Of a stretch of DNA of 10,131 nt, positions 1 to 7,671 are shown in pieces. The position numbers and the translations under genes were made by a program. Within the stretch, counting starts at the first letter, position 1. Each line of letters begins with the position of its first letter. The notes under the pieces were generated by a model, which ran no database searches, was not told where the DNA came from, and saw nothing but the letters and a program-made list of their open reading frames with translations. Origin of the DNA: Geobacter sp. (GTDB lineage: Bacteria; Desulfobacterota; Desulfuromonadia; Geobacterales; Geobacteraceae); assembly GCA_003857395.1 (NCBI GenBank), contig RPRC01000214.1, forward strand, positions 1 to 10,131. Direction: 5' to 3'.

Positions 1-307
1 AATCTTTGATGAGGTTGACACCGGCATCGGAGGTGCTGTTTCGGCGATGGTCGGGAAAAAACTGAAACGGGTTTCGTGCAACCAGCAGGTTCTCTGCATC
101 ACCCACCATCCGCAGGTGGCAGCCTTTGCCGACCATCACTTCAAGGTCAACAAGACCACGGAATCGGGACGTACCAGGACAACGGTTGACCTGCTCTCCG
201 TTGAGGAGCGGGTTTTGGAGGTCGCACGAATGCTCAGCGGGGCAAAGATCACGGAAAAGACCCTTGAGCATGCCCGGGAAATGATGGATGATGCTTGTTG
301 TGATTGA
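1..307 (+). CDS. recN: DNA repair protein RecN, C-terminal end (5' truncated)
   Basis: This is the last 101 codons of RecN, an SMC-like ATPase that acts on DNA double-strand breaks in recombinational repair. The reading frame is open from the first base of the window. It begins inside the Walker B/D-loop segment IFDEVDTGIGG, which carries the Asp-Glu pair for Mg2+ and ATP hydrolysis. The H-loop region follows (CITHHPQVAAFADHH, where most family members have THLPQ), then the usual RecN tail ERVLEVARMLSG...ITEKTLEHAREMM. Only the C-terminal half of the ATPase head is visible; the N-terminal head and coiled coil lie upstream of the window. The gene ends in TGA with no rho-independent terminator; a palindromic repeat begins seven bases downstream. 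The assignment is secure from these motifs. Confidence 0.96.
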   Translation, partial: IFDEVDTGIGGAVSAMVGKKLKRVSCNQQVLCITHHPQVAAFADHHFKVNKTTESGRTRTTVDLLSVEERVLEVARMLSGAKITEKTLEHAREMMDDACCD

Positions 308-314
308 GAAGTTC

Positions 315-361
315 AGGTAGTTTACATCCGGAAACTCCGGATGGAAACTAGGTAGTTTACA
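315..361. repeat. Palindromic, partly tandem intergenic repeat between recN and the acetyltransferase gene
   Basis: The 12-mer AGGTAGTTTACA occurs twice in direct orientation, at 315-326 and 350-361, with a 35-base period. The first copy opens a large inverted repeat. Its arms, TAGTTTACATCCGG (318-331) and CCGGATGGAAACTA (337-350), match at 13 of 14 positions (the mismatch is at 324/344) around a 5-base loop AAACT. The arrangement looks like one full 35-base palindromic unit followed by the first third of a second. The RNA would fold into a stable stem, but no T-run follows, so it is not a canonical terminator. By structure and position it is probably a dispersed intergenic repeat. That it is multicopy is an inference. 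Confidence 0.7.
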
Positions 362-400
362 CAGGTCTGACCGGCCAGGTGCCGGGTGTTTATTACAGGC

Positions 401-410
401 GGGGAAAGGA
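401..410 (+). promoter_or_regulatory. Ribosome binding site that decides the acetyltransferase start
   Basis: The purine run GGGGAAAGGA abuts the ATG at 411, leaving no spacer for that codon. It sits six bases before the in-frame ATG at 417, which is normal Shine-Dalgarno spacing. The start at 417 gives the N-terminus MLRKAQIKDV, typical of this acetyltransferase family, so 417 is preferred. Confidence 0.7.
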
Positions 411-416
411 ATGGAT

Positions 417-866
417 ATGCTCCGGAAGGCACAGATCAAGGATGTAAAGGAAATACAGAAGTTGTTGATGTTCTACGCGAACCGCGGAGAGATGCTTTCC
501 CGTTCGCTTTCTGAACTCTACGAATCGGTGCGTGATTTCTATGTCTGCGAGGAGGGGGGCAAACTGCTCGGCGCATGCGCATTGCATATCATGTGGGAGG
601 ATCTGGCCGAAATCCGATCGGTTGCGGTCAGTGAAGATGTTTGGAAACACGGTCTCGGGACGCGCCTGGTGACTGCCTGCCTTGATGAGGCGCGGCAGCT
701 CGGTCTGAAAAAGATTTTCTGCCTTACCTATCGCCCCGATTTCTTTGCCCGGTTCGGTTTCGTGATTGTTGACAAGTCCGAACTTCCCCACAAGGTCTGG
801 AGGGACTGCATCAACTGCGTTAAATTTCCCGACTGCGACGAAATTGCCATGATATTGGAATTCTGA
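417..866 (+). CDS. GNAT-family N-acetyltransferase, probable short-form N-acetylglutamate synthase (ArgA-like)
   Basis: A 149-residue single-domain GNAT acetyltransferase. It resembles the short, stand-alone N-acetylglutamate synthases, which transfer acetyl from acetyl-CoA to L-glutamate in the first step of arginine biosynthesis and lack the amino-acid-kinase domain of E. coli ArgA. Visible features are an N-terminal GNAT start (MLRKAQIKDVKEIQKLL), the segment RGEMLSRSLSELYE, a beta strand leading into the acetyl-CoA loop (EIRSVAVSEDVWKHGLG), and the late strand and turn FCLTYRPDFFARFGF. The loop reads W-K-H-G-L-G, with W where the textbook Q/R-x-x-G-x-G/A has Q or R. Near the C-terminus three cysteines (C131, C134, C140) sit in a conserved-looking DCINCVKFPDC stretch, possibly a metal or redox site. 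The next gene starts 42 bases downstream, suggesting co-transcription. GNAT membership is certain; glutamate as substrate is a family-level inference. Confidence 0.75.
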   Translation: MLRKAQIKDVKEIQKLLMFYANRGEMLSRSLSELYESVRDFYVCEEGGKLLGACALHIMWEDLAEIRSVAVSEDVWKHGLGTRLVTACLDEARQLGLKKIFCLTYRPDFFARFGFVIVDKSELPHKVWRDCINCVKFPDCDEIAMILEF

Positions 867-908
867 AAACCTAGGACAGAATACGAAGAGAGAATACAGG
901 GATAACGA

Positions 909-2246
909 ATGAATCAGTCTGAAATTGCAGATACTATAGAGAAAATGCTGACTTCACGATCTGTCGATGGCTACGAGATATCTGTCGGTGCCTCACACAA
1001 TTTATCCATTGAAGTCAAAGATCAGAAGATTGATACCTTCAAGTGTTCTGCACCGGTCGGCGTAAGCATACGGGTGCTGAAATCGGCCGGTTTGGGATTC
1101 TCCTATTCAACCAGTCTGGCGGATTGCGATCTTGAACGGATGGTTTCCGATGCTGTAACCTCTGCGGAAAACCAGACGCCAGACCCCTGCAACGGTTTTC
1201 CAGCGCCGCTGCCTTATCCTCAGATCGAGGGTTTGTTCGACCAGGAGCTTGCCCGCGTTGATGAGGATTGTAAAATTCAGTGCGCCATGGATCTCGAGCG
1301 TTTGACCTGCGCGGCGGATCCCCGCATCAGCAAGGTCCGCAAGGCGTCCTACGGGGAATCGGAGTACGAGGTCTATGTCAGGAACTCTCTCGGGGTTGAA
1401 GGCAGTCTCCGCGGCACCTCCGTGTCCGCCAGTGTCTCTGCCATTGCCGAAGAAGGGGGCGATTCCCAGATGGGCTGGGATTTCGGCTTCGGGACCTCGT
1501 TTTCCGATCTGCATGTGGAGCAGATTGCCGCCACTGCCTCTTCCCGGGCGCTCGGCCTGCTTGGTGCCCGAAAGATTGCAAGCATGCGCTGCCCGGTGGT
1601 ACTTGACAACCAGGTAGCCTCAGACATCCTTGAAGTGCTCTCTGCGTCCTTCCTGGCGGAAAGTGTCCTGAAGGGGAAGTCGATGCTCGCGGATAAATTG
1701 GGCACAAAGGTTTTTTCCCCGGTCTTGAAAATCAGAGACAACGGCATCCTTCCCGGCGGTATGGCAACGGCCCCCTTTGACGCGGAGGGCGTTCCCCAAC
1801 AGGATACCCTGCTGGTGGAGGACGGGAAGGTTCTCTCTTATCTCTATGACGGTTACTGGGCTCGCAGGGATGGTGTTCAGTCCACCGGCAATTCAACGCG
1901 TGGAGGCATCAAAAGTCCCGCCCACCTCGGACTTACGAACTTTTACATCGAAAACGGTACGTTCTCCGCGCAGGAGCTCCTCGCGGGAATAGCCAAGGGT
2001 GTGCTGATCACCGACGTGATGGGTATCCACACGGCAAATCCCATTTCCGGTGACTTTTCCGTCGGTGCGTCCGGCTTTTTCATTGAAAACGGCGCCATAG
2101 CCTATCCAATCAAGGAAATCGCCCTCTCGGGGAATCTCATCGAACTCTTTGCCGCTGTGGAGATGGTCGGAAATGACCTCCGCTTCTTCGGCAGTGTCGG
2201 CTCCCCCTCGCTGAGGATTGCCGAACTTGATATCAGCGGGCACTGA
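909..2246 (+). CDS. pmbA: TldE/PmbA family protein (metalloprotease partner subunit)
   Basis: A 445-residue member of the TldD/PmbA family. In E. coli, TldD and TldE (PmbA) form a cytoplasmic heterodimeric protease that degrades unfolded peptides, matures microcin B17 and processes the antitoxin CcdA. TldD carries the catalytic zinc motif HExxxH; this protein has no such motif and fits the TldE/PmbA branch. Conserved PmbA-like blocks are ESVLKGKSMLADKLG, LPGGMATAPFDAEGVP, TLLVEDGKVLSYLYD, ARRDGVQSTGN, GDFSVGASGFFIENG, and the C-terminal EIALSGNLIELF...MVGNDLRFFGSVGSPSLRI. The length is close to the roughly 450 residues usual for the family. AGGGA at 898-902, six bases before the ATG, supports the start. 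No tldD gene is adjacent within the window, so the presumed partner is encoded elsewhere. The physiological substrate is unknown. Confidence 0.9.
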   Translation: MNQSEIADTIEKMLTSRSVDGYEISVGASHNLSIEVKDQKIDTFKCSAPVGVSIRVLKSAGLGFSYSTSLADCDLERMVSDAVTSAENQTPDPCNGFPAPLPYPQIEGLFDQELARVDEDCKIQCAMDLERLTCAADPRISKVRKASYGESEYEVYVRNSLGVEGSLRGTSVSASVSAIAEEGGDSQMGWDFGFGTSFSDLHVEQIAATASSRALGLLGARKIASMRCPVVLDNQVASDILEVLSASFLAESVLKGKSMLADKLGTKVFSPVLKIRDNGILPGGMATAPFDAEGVPQQDTLLVEDGKVLSYLYDGYWARRDGVQSTGNSTRGGIKSPAHLGLTNFYIENGTFSAQELLAGIAKGVLITDVMGIHTANPISGDFSVGASGFFIENGAIAYPIKEIALSGNLIELFAAVEMVGNDLRFFGSVGSPSLRIAELDISGH

Positions 2247-2249
2247 AAC

Positions 2250-2318
2250 TTGATGGTTTGTCAAAATGCCGCCGGAATGACGAAATAACGCTTTTCTGAA
2301 CTTTTTGCGAGTACATCA
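2250..2318. repeat. Candidate degenerate intergenic repeat downstream of tldE/pmbA
   Basis: This non-coding stretch reads on the - strand as GATGTACTCGCAAAAAGTTC, then a short AT-rich segment, then CGTCATTCCGGCGGCATTTT. The pairing of an ACTCGCAAAAAGT block with a GTCATTCCGGC block resembles dispersed intergenic repeats I recall from Geobacter-like genomes. Its outer edges carry a short inverted repeat, TGATG (2251-2255) and CATCA (2314-2318). The identification rests on recollection, because only one copy is visible here. No ORF with coding character crosses it. Confidence 0.35.
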
Positions 2319-2340
2319 GATATGAATGACACGAATAAAT

Positions 2341-2400
2341 CGTAGGGGCGGCCCCCCGTGGCCGCCCGTTAAGGGCAGGCACTGGGGGCCTGCCCCTACA
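2341..2400. repeat. GTAGGGGC...GCCCCTAC double-hairpin palindromic element (MITE/REP-like)
   Basis: A very GC-rich block in an AT-richer spacer. The outer arms GTAGGGGC (2342-2349) and GCCCCTAC (2392-2399) are perfect inverted repeats. Nested between them are two hairpins: GGGCGGCC (2346-2353) with GGCCGCCC (2360-2367), loop 6; and GGGCAGGC (2373-2380) with GCCTGCCC (2388-2395), loop 7. The outer stem and the two inner stems overlap, so they are alternative folds. I recall similar GTAGGGGC-bounded elements being dispersed in intergenic regions of many bacteria. No transposase is present, so if mobile it would need help in trans. The hairpins could weaken read-through into acnB or protect mRNA ends, but no T-run marks an intrinsic terminator. 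Confidence 0.8.
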
Positions 2401-2454
2401 GATATATGTCATTTTGATTGTTACTGTAGAATTGACGATTTGAAAACACTATAT

Positions 2455-2459
2455 GGAGC
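2455..2459 (+). promoter_or_regulatory. Ribosome binding site that decides the acnB start
   Basis: GGAGC lies nine bases before the ATG at 2468. The upstream in-frame ATG at 2453 is preceded only by TTGAAAACACTAT, with no Shine-Dalgarno match, and itself overlaps this site. Starting at 2468 gives [13 protein letters not shown], which matches the AcnB N-terminal pattern (MLEEYRKHVAERA in E. coli). A possible -10 hexamer TAGAAT at 2427-2432 has no matching -35, so no promoter is called. Confidence 0.65.
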
Positions 2460-2467
2460 ACTACGTT

Positions 2468-4993
2468 ATGATAGAAGCATATCTTCAGCACGAAGCAGAA
2501 CGACGCAAAAAGGGGATTCCTCCGCTTCCTCTTGACCCGGATCAGACGAAGTCACTCTGTGAGCTTCTGCAGAATCCTCCTTCCGGAAAGGAAGCGTTTC
2601 TGCTCTTTCTCCTCAAGGAGCGGGTTTCGCCCGGTGTTGATCCTGCAGCGTTGGTCAAGGCCGAATTCCTGGCATCGATCATAGCCGGACGCCTGCGGTC
2701 CCCCCTTGTTGCACCGCTTGAAGCAGTGCGTATTCTCGGCACGATGCTGGGTGGCTACAATGTTCAGCCGCTTATCGAAGCCCTCTCCATTCCTGAGCTT
2801 GCGGAAGAGGCTGTGGCAGCGCTTTCCCGGACGATTTTAGTCTATGATGCCTTTGATGAAGTTGCGGCACTCTCCCGGACTCTTCCTGCTGCCAGGAAGG
2901 TCATTCTTTCTTGGGCAAATGCCGAATGGTTTAGCGAGCGGCCTGCGCTGCCGGAAATTATCACCGTGCGGATTTTCAAAGTTGACGGTGAGATCAATAC
3001 CGACGATTTTTCGCCAGCCAGTGATGCCTGGAGCCGTCCGGATATCCCCCTTCACGCCCTTTCCATGGGCAAGGTCAGTTTTTCCTGCGGTATACAGACC
3101 ATTGCTTCCTACCGTGCAGCAGGCGAAACGGTTGCCTTTGTGGGCGATGTGGTCGGTACCGGTTCCTCGCGAAAGTCCGCTTGCAACAGTGTCCTGTGGC
3201 ATATCGGCGAGGATATCCCGAATGTTCCCAACAAGCGTCGGGGAGGAGTAATCCTCGGCGGGGCAATCGCACCGATTTTTTTCACTACTGCCCAGGATTC
3301 CGGTGCCCTGCCGATTCGCTGCGACGTGACGAAGCTGCAGAACGGCGAGCTGGTAACCATCGACACCAAACGCGGTCAGGTACTCTCAGCGGATGGTGAG
3401 GTTCTCACAACCTTCTCCCTTGCTCCCGAAACCCTTACGGATGAGTACCGCGCCGGTGGACGGATACCACTGATCATTGGACGCTCACTCACGGCGAAAG
3501 CCCGGCAAGCGTTGGGAATGGACCAGGGGCACATCTTCGTGACCGTCAAGAACCCGGAACCGCCTCCGGGTCAGAAGTATACCCTTGCCCAGAAAATGGT
3601 CGGCAAGGCCTGCGGACTGCCCGGAGTGCTTCCTGGTGCCGCCAGTGAGCCGCGGATGACAACCGTTGCCTCCCAAGATACCACGGGCCCCATGACAGCT
3701 GATGAACTGAAGGAACTGGCCTGTCTCCGCTTCCAGGCACCGCTCTTCATGCAGTCCTTCTGTCATACGGCTGCCTATCCGAAACCCTCTGATGTTCGAA
3801 TGCACAAGACGCTGCCCGATTTTATTTCCGAACGGGGTGGGGTGGCTCTCCGTCCTGGCGACGGGGTCATCCACAATTGGCTGAACCGGCTGATTCTACC
3901 CGACACGGTCGGAACGGGCGGCGATTCCCACACCCGCTTTCCCATCGGCATCTCTTTCCCTGCCGGGTCTGGCCTGGTTGCTTTTGCCGGTGCCCTGGGT
4001 TTTATGCCCCTTGACATGCCGGAGAGCGTCCTGGTCCGTTTCAAGGGAAAGATGAACCCGGGCATTACCCTTCGTGACCTGGTGAATGCCATCCCCTTAG
4101 AGGCGATCCGCCAGGGACTGTTGACGGTTCCGAAAAAAAACAAGGTAAATGTCTTCAATGGCAGGATTATGGAAATCGAAGGGCTTCCCGACCTGCCGGT
4201 GGAAGAGGCATTCGAGCTGACGAACTCGGCGGCAGAAAGAAGTGCCGCCGCTGCCTGTATCCACCTTTCCACGGAGAGCGTAGCCGAGCACCTTCGTTCC
4301 AACGCTGCCCTCATGGAACGCATGATCGAGGAGGGCTACCGTGATGCTGATGCTTTGCGAAAGCGCATCAGAGCGGTTGAGGAATGGCTGGAAAATCCGA
4401 CACTCCTTTCTCCTGATGAAGGAGCCGACTATGCGGCTGTCCTGGAGATAGACCTGGCATCCATCACCGAGCCGATACTTGCCTGCCCCAATGACCCTGA
4501 TGACGTGAAGATCCTTTCCGAAGTGGCGGGAGCAAAAGTGGATGATGTTTTCATCGGCTCCTGTATGACCAGTATCGGCCACTTTCGGGCCGTTGCGGAA
4601 ATCTGGAGAGGGGGCTCCTTCAATCCTCAAGTGCGAACCTGGATCTGCCCGCCGACACGGATGGATAACAAGCAGCTCCGGGAGGAGGGCGTATTCGCCA
4701 TTTTTGGCGCCGTGGGAGGTCATATCGAGATTCCCGGCTGCTCGCTCTGCATGGGTAACCAGGCCAGGGTTCCGGATGGCGTAACGGTTTTTTCCACCTC
4801 CACCCGCAATTTTGATAATCGCATGGGAAACGATGCCCGTGTTTTTCTCGGCTCAGCGGAACTGGCCGCTGTCGTCACGGTCCTGGGCAGTATTCCCTCT
4901 CCCGAGGTCTATCTGTCCCTCTACCGTGAAAAGATCGAACCCAAAAAAGACGCAATCTATCGAACGCTTCATTTTGATGAAATGGATCGCTGA
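2468..4993 (+). CDS. acnB: Aconitate hydratase B (bifunctional aconitase / 2-methylisocitrate dehydratase type)
   Basis: An 841-residue AcnB, the cytoplasmic [4Fe-4S] enzyme that interconverts citrate and isocitrate through cis-aconitate in the TCA cycle. AcnB enzymes can also hydrate 2-methyl-cis-aconitate. Domain order is typical: an N-terminal HEAT-like domain (about 1-155), a swivel domain with [21 protein letters not shown] (from about 178) and [13 protein letters not shown] (about 225), then the catalytic core with SQDTTGPMT (about 400), [13 protein letters not shown] and [19 protein letters not shown] (about 484). The cluster cysteines are C699 ([12 protein letters not shown]) and C758/C761 ([12 protein letters not shown]), with the same 59- and 62-residue spacing as E. 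coli C710, C769 and C772. The protein stops after [11 protein letters not shown], about 20 residues short of the E. coli tail, which is not catalytic. A run of eight A (4133-4140) encodes part of PKKNK. mutS follows 58 bases later on the same strand. Confidence 0.96.
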   Translation: MIEAYLQHEAERRKKGIPPLPLDPDQTKSLCELLQNPPSGKEAFLLFLLKERVSPGVDPAALVKAEFLASIIAGRLRSPLVAPLEAVRILGTMLGGYNVQPLIEALSIPELAEEAVAALSRTILVYDAFDEVAALSRTLPAARKVILSWANAEWFSERPALPEIITVRIFKVDGEINTDDFSPASDAWSRPDIPLHALSMGKVSFSCGIQTIASYRAAGETVAFVGDVVGTGSSRKSACNSVLWHIGEDIPNVPNKRRGGVILGGAIAPIFFTTAQDSGALPIRCDVTKLQNGELVTIDTKRGQVLSADGEVLTTFSLAPETLTDEYRAGGRIPLIIGRSLTAKARQALGMDQGHIFVTVKNPEPPPGQKYTLAQKMVGKACGLPGVLPGAASEPRMTTVASQDTTGPMTADELKELACLRFQAPLFMQSFCHTAAYPKPSDVRMHKTLPDFISERGGVALRPGDGVIHNWLNRLILPDTVGTGGDSHTRFPIGISFPAGSGLVAFAGALGFMPLDMPESVLVRFKGKMNPGITLRDLVNAIPLEAIRQGLLTVPKKNKVNVFNGRIMEIEGLPDLPVEEAFELTNSAAERSAAAACIHLSTESVAEHLRSNAALMERMIEEGYRDADALRKRIRAVEEWLENPTLLSPDEGADYAAVLEIDLASITEPILACPNDPDDVKILSEVAGAKVDDVFIGSCMTSIGHFRAVAEIWRGGSFNPQVRTWICPPTRMDNKQLREEGVFAIFGAVGGHIEIPGCSLCMGNQARVPDGVTVFSTSTRNFDNRMGNDARVFLGSAELAAVVTVLGSIPSPEVYLSLYREKIEPKKDAIYRTLHFDEMDR

Positions 4994-5010
4994 TTCATAC
5001 CGAGAACCAG

Positions 5011-5025
5011 ACGCCCTGCAGGCGT
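5011..5025. other. Small inverted repeat in the acnB-mutS gap
   Basis: ACGCC (5011-5015) and GGCGT (5021-5025) flank a CTGCA loop, 18 bases after the acnB stop. The stem is only five base pairs and is followed by TGCATCTTCATT, not a T-run, so a terminator is not supported. It may be a weak mRNA hairpin or chance. Confidence 0.3.
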
Positions 5026-5051
5026 TGCATCTTCATTGCTAAAGGGTACCA

Positions 5052-7670
5052 ATGTCCGACGTCACTCCCATGATGCGCCAATATCTTGAGATCAAGGCGG
5101 AACACCCTGATGCAATTCTCTTTTTTCGTCTCGGAGATTTTTACGAGATGTTTCTGGAAGATGCGGTCACGGCTTCGAAGATACTCGATATCACCCTGAC
5201 TTCACGGAACAAGAATTCCGATGGGACTGATGTTCCCATGTGCGGGATTCCCTATCATTCCTCGGCACCCTATCTTGCGAAGCTGGTTGAAGCCGGCCAG
5301 AAAGTTGCTATCTGCGAGCAGGTGGAAGACCCCAAGACGGTTAAGGGCATCGTCAAGAGGAAGGTCGTCAGGGTTGTGACACCGGGCCTTGTCCTGGACG
5401 GCGATACCCTGACGCCAAAGGAAAACAACTACCTCTTGTCGCTCTTTTCCCTCTCAGGTGATGTCTGGGGTCTTTCAACGCTGGATATCACCACCGGGGA
5501 GTTTCGCGTTACCGAATTGCAGGGGAGGGAGCCTCTTCTTGCTGAAATCGTCTGCATAAGCCCCCGTGAAATACTTCTTTCCGAGGAACTGCGCGAGAGC
5601 CCACTGCTGCGAAGCCTTGCATCTGTCCTGGACGGTGCAGTCCTCTCCTATCTGGCGGAGTGGGTGTATGACTCTGATTATGCGAAACGCCTTTTTACCA
5701 GTCAGTTCGGGGTCCAGTCTCCCGACTCACTAGGATGCGGCGGGCTCAAAGAGGGGCTCCTTGCTGCTTGTGCCGTTCTTCATTATCTGCAGGATACCCA
5801 AAAGAGCGCCGTCGGTCATATTACCGGAATAACCCCCTACACGACAGCCGAATTCCTGGTCCTTGACGAATCCACGAGGAGGAACCTGGAGTTGACCGCT
5901 ACCCTTTCGGACAACCGGAAAAAAGGTTCCCTTCTCGGTCTTCTTGATCGGACCGTAACGGCGATGGGTGGTAGGAAGTTAAAGCACTGGATTAACTATC
6001 CACTGGTATCTATTGACAAAATAAATGACCGACTTGATGGGGTTGCCGAGCTCCTGAAGGGGGCGGGCCGACGAAGCGAGATCCTCTCCCTGCTGAGCGG
6101 TGTTCATGATCTGGAACGACTGAACGGCAGAATCAGCCTTGCCAGTGCCGGAGCAAAGGATCTCGTGGCGTTGAAAGAATCACTGTTACGCCTTCCTGCT
6201 CTCCTTGCCGCCCTGGACGGGAGCGAGTCTGCGCTGTTGCAGCAGATCCACCGTGACACAGACCCCCTTGAAGATCTGGTTGCCCTGATAGCAGGCGGTA
6301 TTGTCGAAAATCCGCCATTCCTGCTCCGTGACGGCGGCATCATTGCTGATGGGTACAACCAGGAGCTTGATGAGCTTCGTGCGGTCAGCCGCGAGGGAAA
6401 AGGTTTCATCGCCCGGCTGGAAGCCCAGGAAAAGTCACGGACAGGCATCAGTTCCTTGAAGATTCGCTACAACAAGGTCTTTGGCTATTACATCGAGGTT
6501 ACCAAGTCCAATCTTTCCGGGATACCCGGGCATTATGTAAGAAAGCAGACCCTTGCCAATGCCGAGCGGTATATTACCGAAGAACTGAAGGAGTACGAGG
6601 ACAAGGTTCTCAATGCCGAGGACAGGATTTCCGGCCTCGAATATTCGCTGTTTCAGGAGATTCGTGAAAGCGTAGCAGCTCAAGGAGAGAGGATTGCCCG
6701 GACCGCGGACAAGCTGGCACTACTTGACGTGCTGGCCGGGCTTGCCGATCTGGCCCATGAGCAGGGCTACTGTCGGCCTTCTGTGAACGAGGGCGATACC
6801 ATCGATATCCGCGAGGGTCGTCATCCGGTGGTCGAGGCCTCAAGTCTTTCCGAACGCTTTGTTCCCAATGACGTTCTTCTGGATACAACGGAAAACCAGC
6901 TGATCATTATTACCGGGCCCAATATGGCCGGGAAGTCCACCTTCATGCGCCAGGTGGCTCTCATTACACACATGGCCCAGATAGGAAGTTTTGTGCCGGC
7001 CACAGAGGCAACGGTGGGCATTGTCGATCGGATATTTACCCGGGTCGGCGCTTCCGATAATCTGGCACGAGGTCAATCCACGTTTATGGTGGAGATGATG
7101 GAAGCCGCACACATTCTGCGCAATGCAACCTCACGCAGCCTGATCATCCTTGATGAGATAGGGCGGGGGACCTCCACCTTCGACGGGGTTTCCATTGCCT
7201 GGGCGGTAGCAGAGTATCTCCATGATACTGAGTCCTGCGCGGCAAAAACACTGTTCGCAACCCACTACCATGAACTTACCGAGCTTGCAGTAACACGAAA
7301 ACGGATCAAGAATTACAATATTGCCGTACGAGAGTGGAACGACCAGATCATTTTTCTTCGCAAGATTGTGGAAGGCAGTACCTCCCATTCTTACGGTATT
7401 CAGGTCGCCCGGCTTGCCGGACTTCCCGCGGAGGTCATCGAACGCGCTAAAGAGATCCTGGTCAATCTGGAAAAGGGCGAGTATGTTGAGGGAGGTGTTC
7501 CCCGTATTTCCCGGGGGAAACGTCAGGCAAAGCAGGTGGTCTCTCCGCAGTTGCCGCTTTTTGCTGAAGCGGAGGATGCGCTGCGCAAGAGGCTCGAGGG
7601 GCTCTCCATTTCTTCTCTTACTCCCCTCGAAGCGTTGAACATACTGGATCAATTGAAAAGGATGGTGTGA
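5052..7670 (+). CDS. mutS: DNA mismatch repair protein MutS
   Basis: A complete 872-residue MutS, which recognises mispaired and unpaired bases and recruits MutL. The mismatch-reading loop GDFYEMF carries the F-x-E wedge (F30, E32; F36 and E38 in E. coli). Connector, lever and clamp domains follow, with the clamp-region motif [16 protein letters not shown]. The ABC ATPase has Walker [10 protein letters not shown] (622-630), the segment [11 protein letters not shown], Walker [17 protein letters not shown] (D701, E702) and the H-loop FATHYHEL. Near the C-terminus QLPLF (833-837) matches a beta-clamp binding pentapeptide, followed by the family tail [17 protein letters not shown]. The length is slightly above E. 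coli's 853. AAAGGG at 5041-5046, five bases before the ATG, supports the start. No mutL is in the window. The stop is one base from the amidase start, so the two are very likely co-translated. Confidence 0.98.
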   Translation: MSDVTPMMRQYLEIKAEHPDAILFFRLGDFYEMFLEDAVTASKILDITLTSRNKNSDGTDVPMCGIPYHSSAPYLAKLVEAGQKVAICEQVEDPKTVKGIVKRKVVRVVTPGLVLDGDTLTPKENNYLLSLFSLSGDVWGLSTLDITTGEFRVTELQGREPLLAEIVCISPREILLSEELRESPLLRSLASVLDGAVLSYLAEWVYDSDYAKRLFTSQFGVQSPDSLGCGGLKEGLLAACAVLHYLQDTQKSAVGHITGITPYTTAEFLVLDESTRRNLELTATLSDNRKKGSLLGLLDRTVTAMGGRKLKHWINYPLVSIDKINDRLDGVAELLKGAGRRSEILSLLSGVHDLERLNGRISLASAGAKDLVALKESLLRLPALLAALDGSESALLQQIHRDTDPLEDLVALIAGGIVENPPFLLRDGGIIADGYNQELDELRAVSREGKGFIARLEAQEKSRTGISSLKIRYNKVFGYYIEVTKSNLSGIPGHYVRKQTLANAERYITEELKEYEDKVLNAEDRISGLEYSLFQEIRESVAAQGERIARTADKLALLDVLAGLADLAHEQGYCRPSVNEGDTIDIREGRHPVVEASSLSERFVPNDVLLDTTENQLIIITGPNMAGKSTFMRQVALITHMAQIGSFVPATEATVGIVDRIFTRVGASDNLARGQSTFMVEMMEAAHILRNATSRSLIILDEIGRGTSTFDGVSIAWAVAEYLHDTESCAAKTLFATHYHELTELAVTRKRIKNYNIAVREWNDQIIFLRKIVEGSTSHSYGIQVARLAGLPAEVIERAKEILVNLEKGEYVEGGVPRISRGKRQAKQVVSPQLPLFAEAEDALRKRLEGLSISSLTPLEALNILDQLKRMV
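7656..7662 (+). promoter_or_regulatory. Ribosome binding site of the amidase, inside the end of mutS
   Basis: AAAAGGA lies within the last mutS codons, nine bases before the GTG at 7672. This supports the GTG start over the internal ATG at 7699, which would cut off the basic N-terminal residues of the signal peptide. It also points to translational coupling with mutS. Confidence 0.6.
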
Positions 7671-7671
7671 A

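Noticed and set aside
315..361. Possible CRISPR repeat remnant, because of the 35-base unit and the GTTT/AAAC ends
   Set aside because: There are no unique spacers between copies; the second partial copy directly abuts the first, and no cas gene is present.
2326..2535. A 69-codon + strand frame upstream of and overlapping acnB
   Set aside because: It translates the GC-rich repeat (RRGGPPWPPVKGRHWGPAP) and then runs out of frame into acnB; it has no ribosome binding site or family resemblance.
4097..4723. A 208-codon - strand frame inside acnB
   Set aside because: It is antisense to the conserved catalytic domain, including the Cys699 region of aconitase, and shows no domain of its own.
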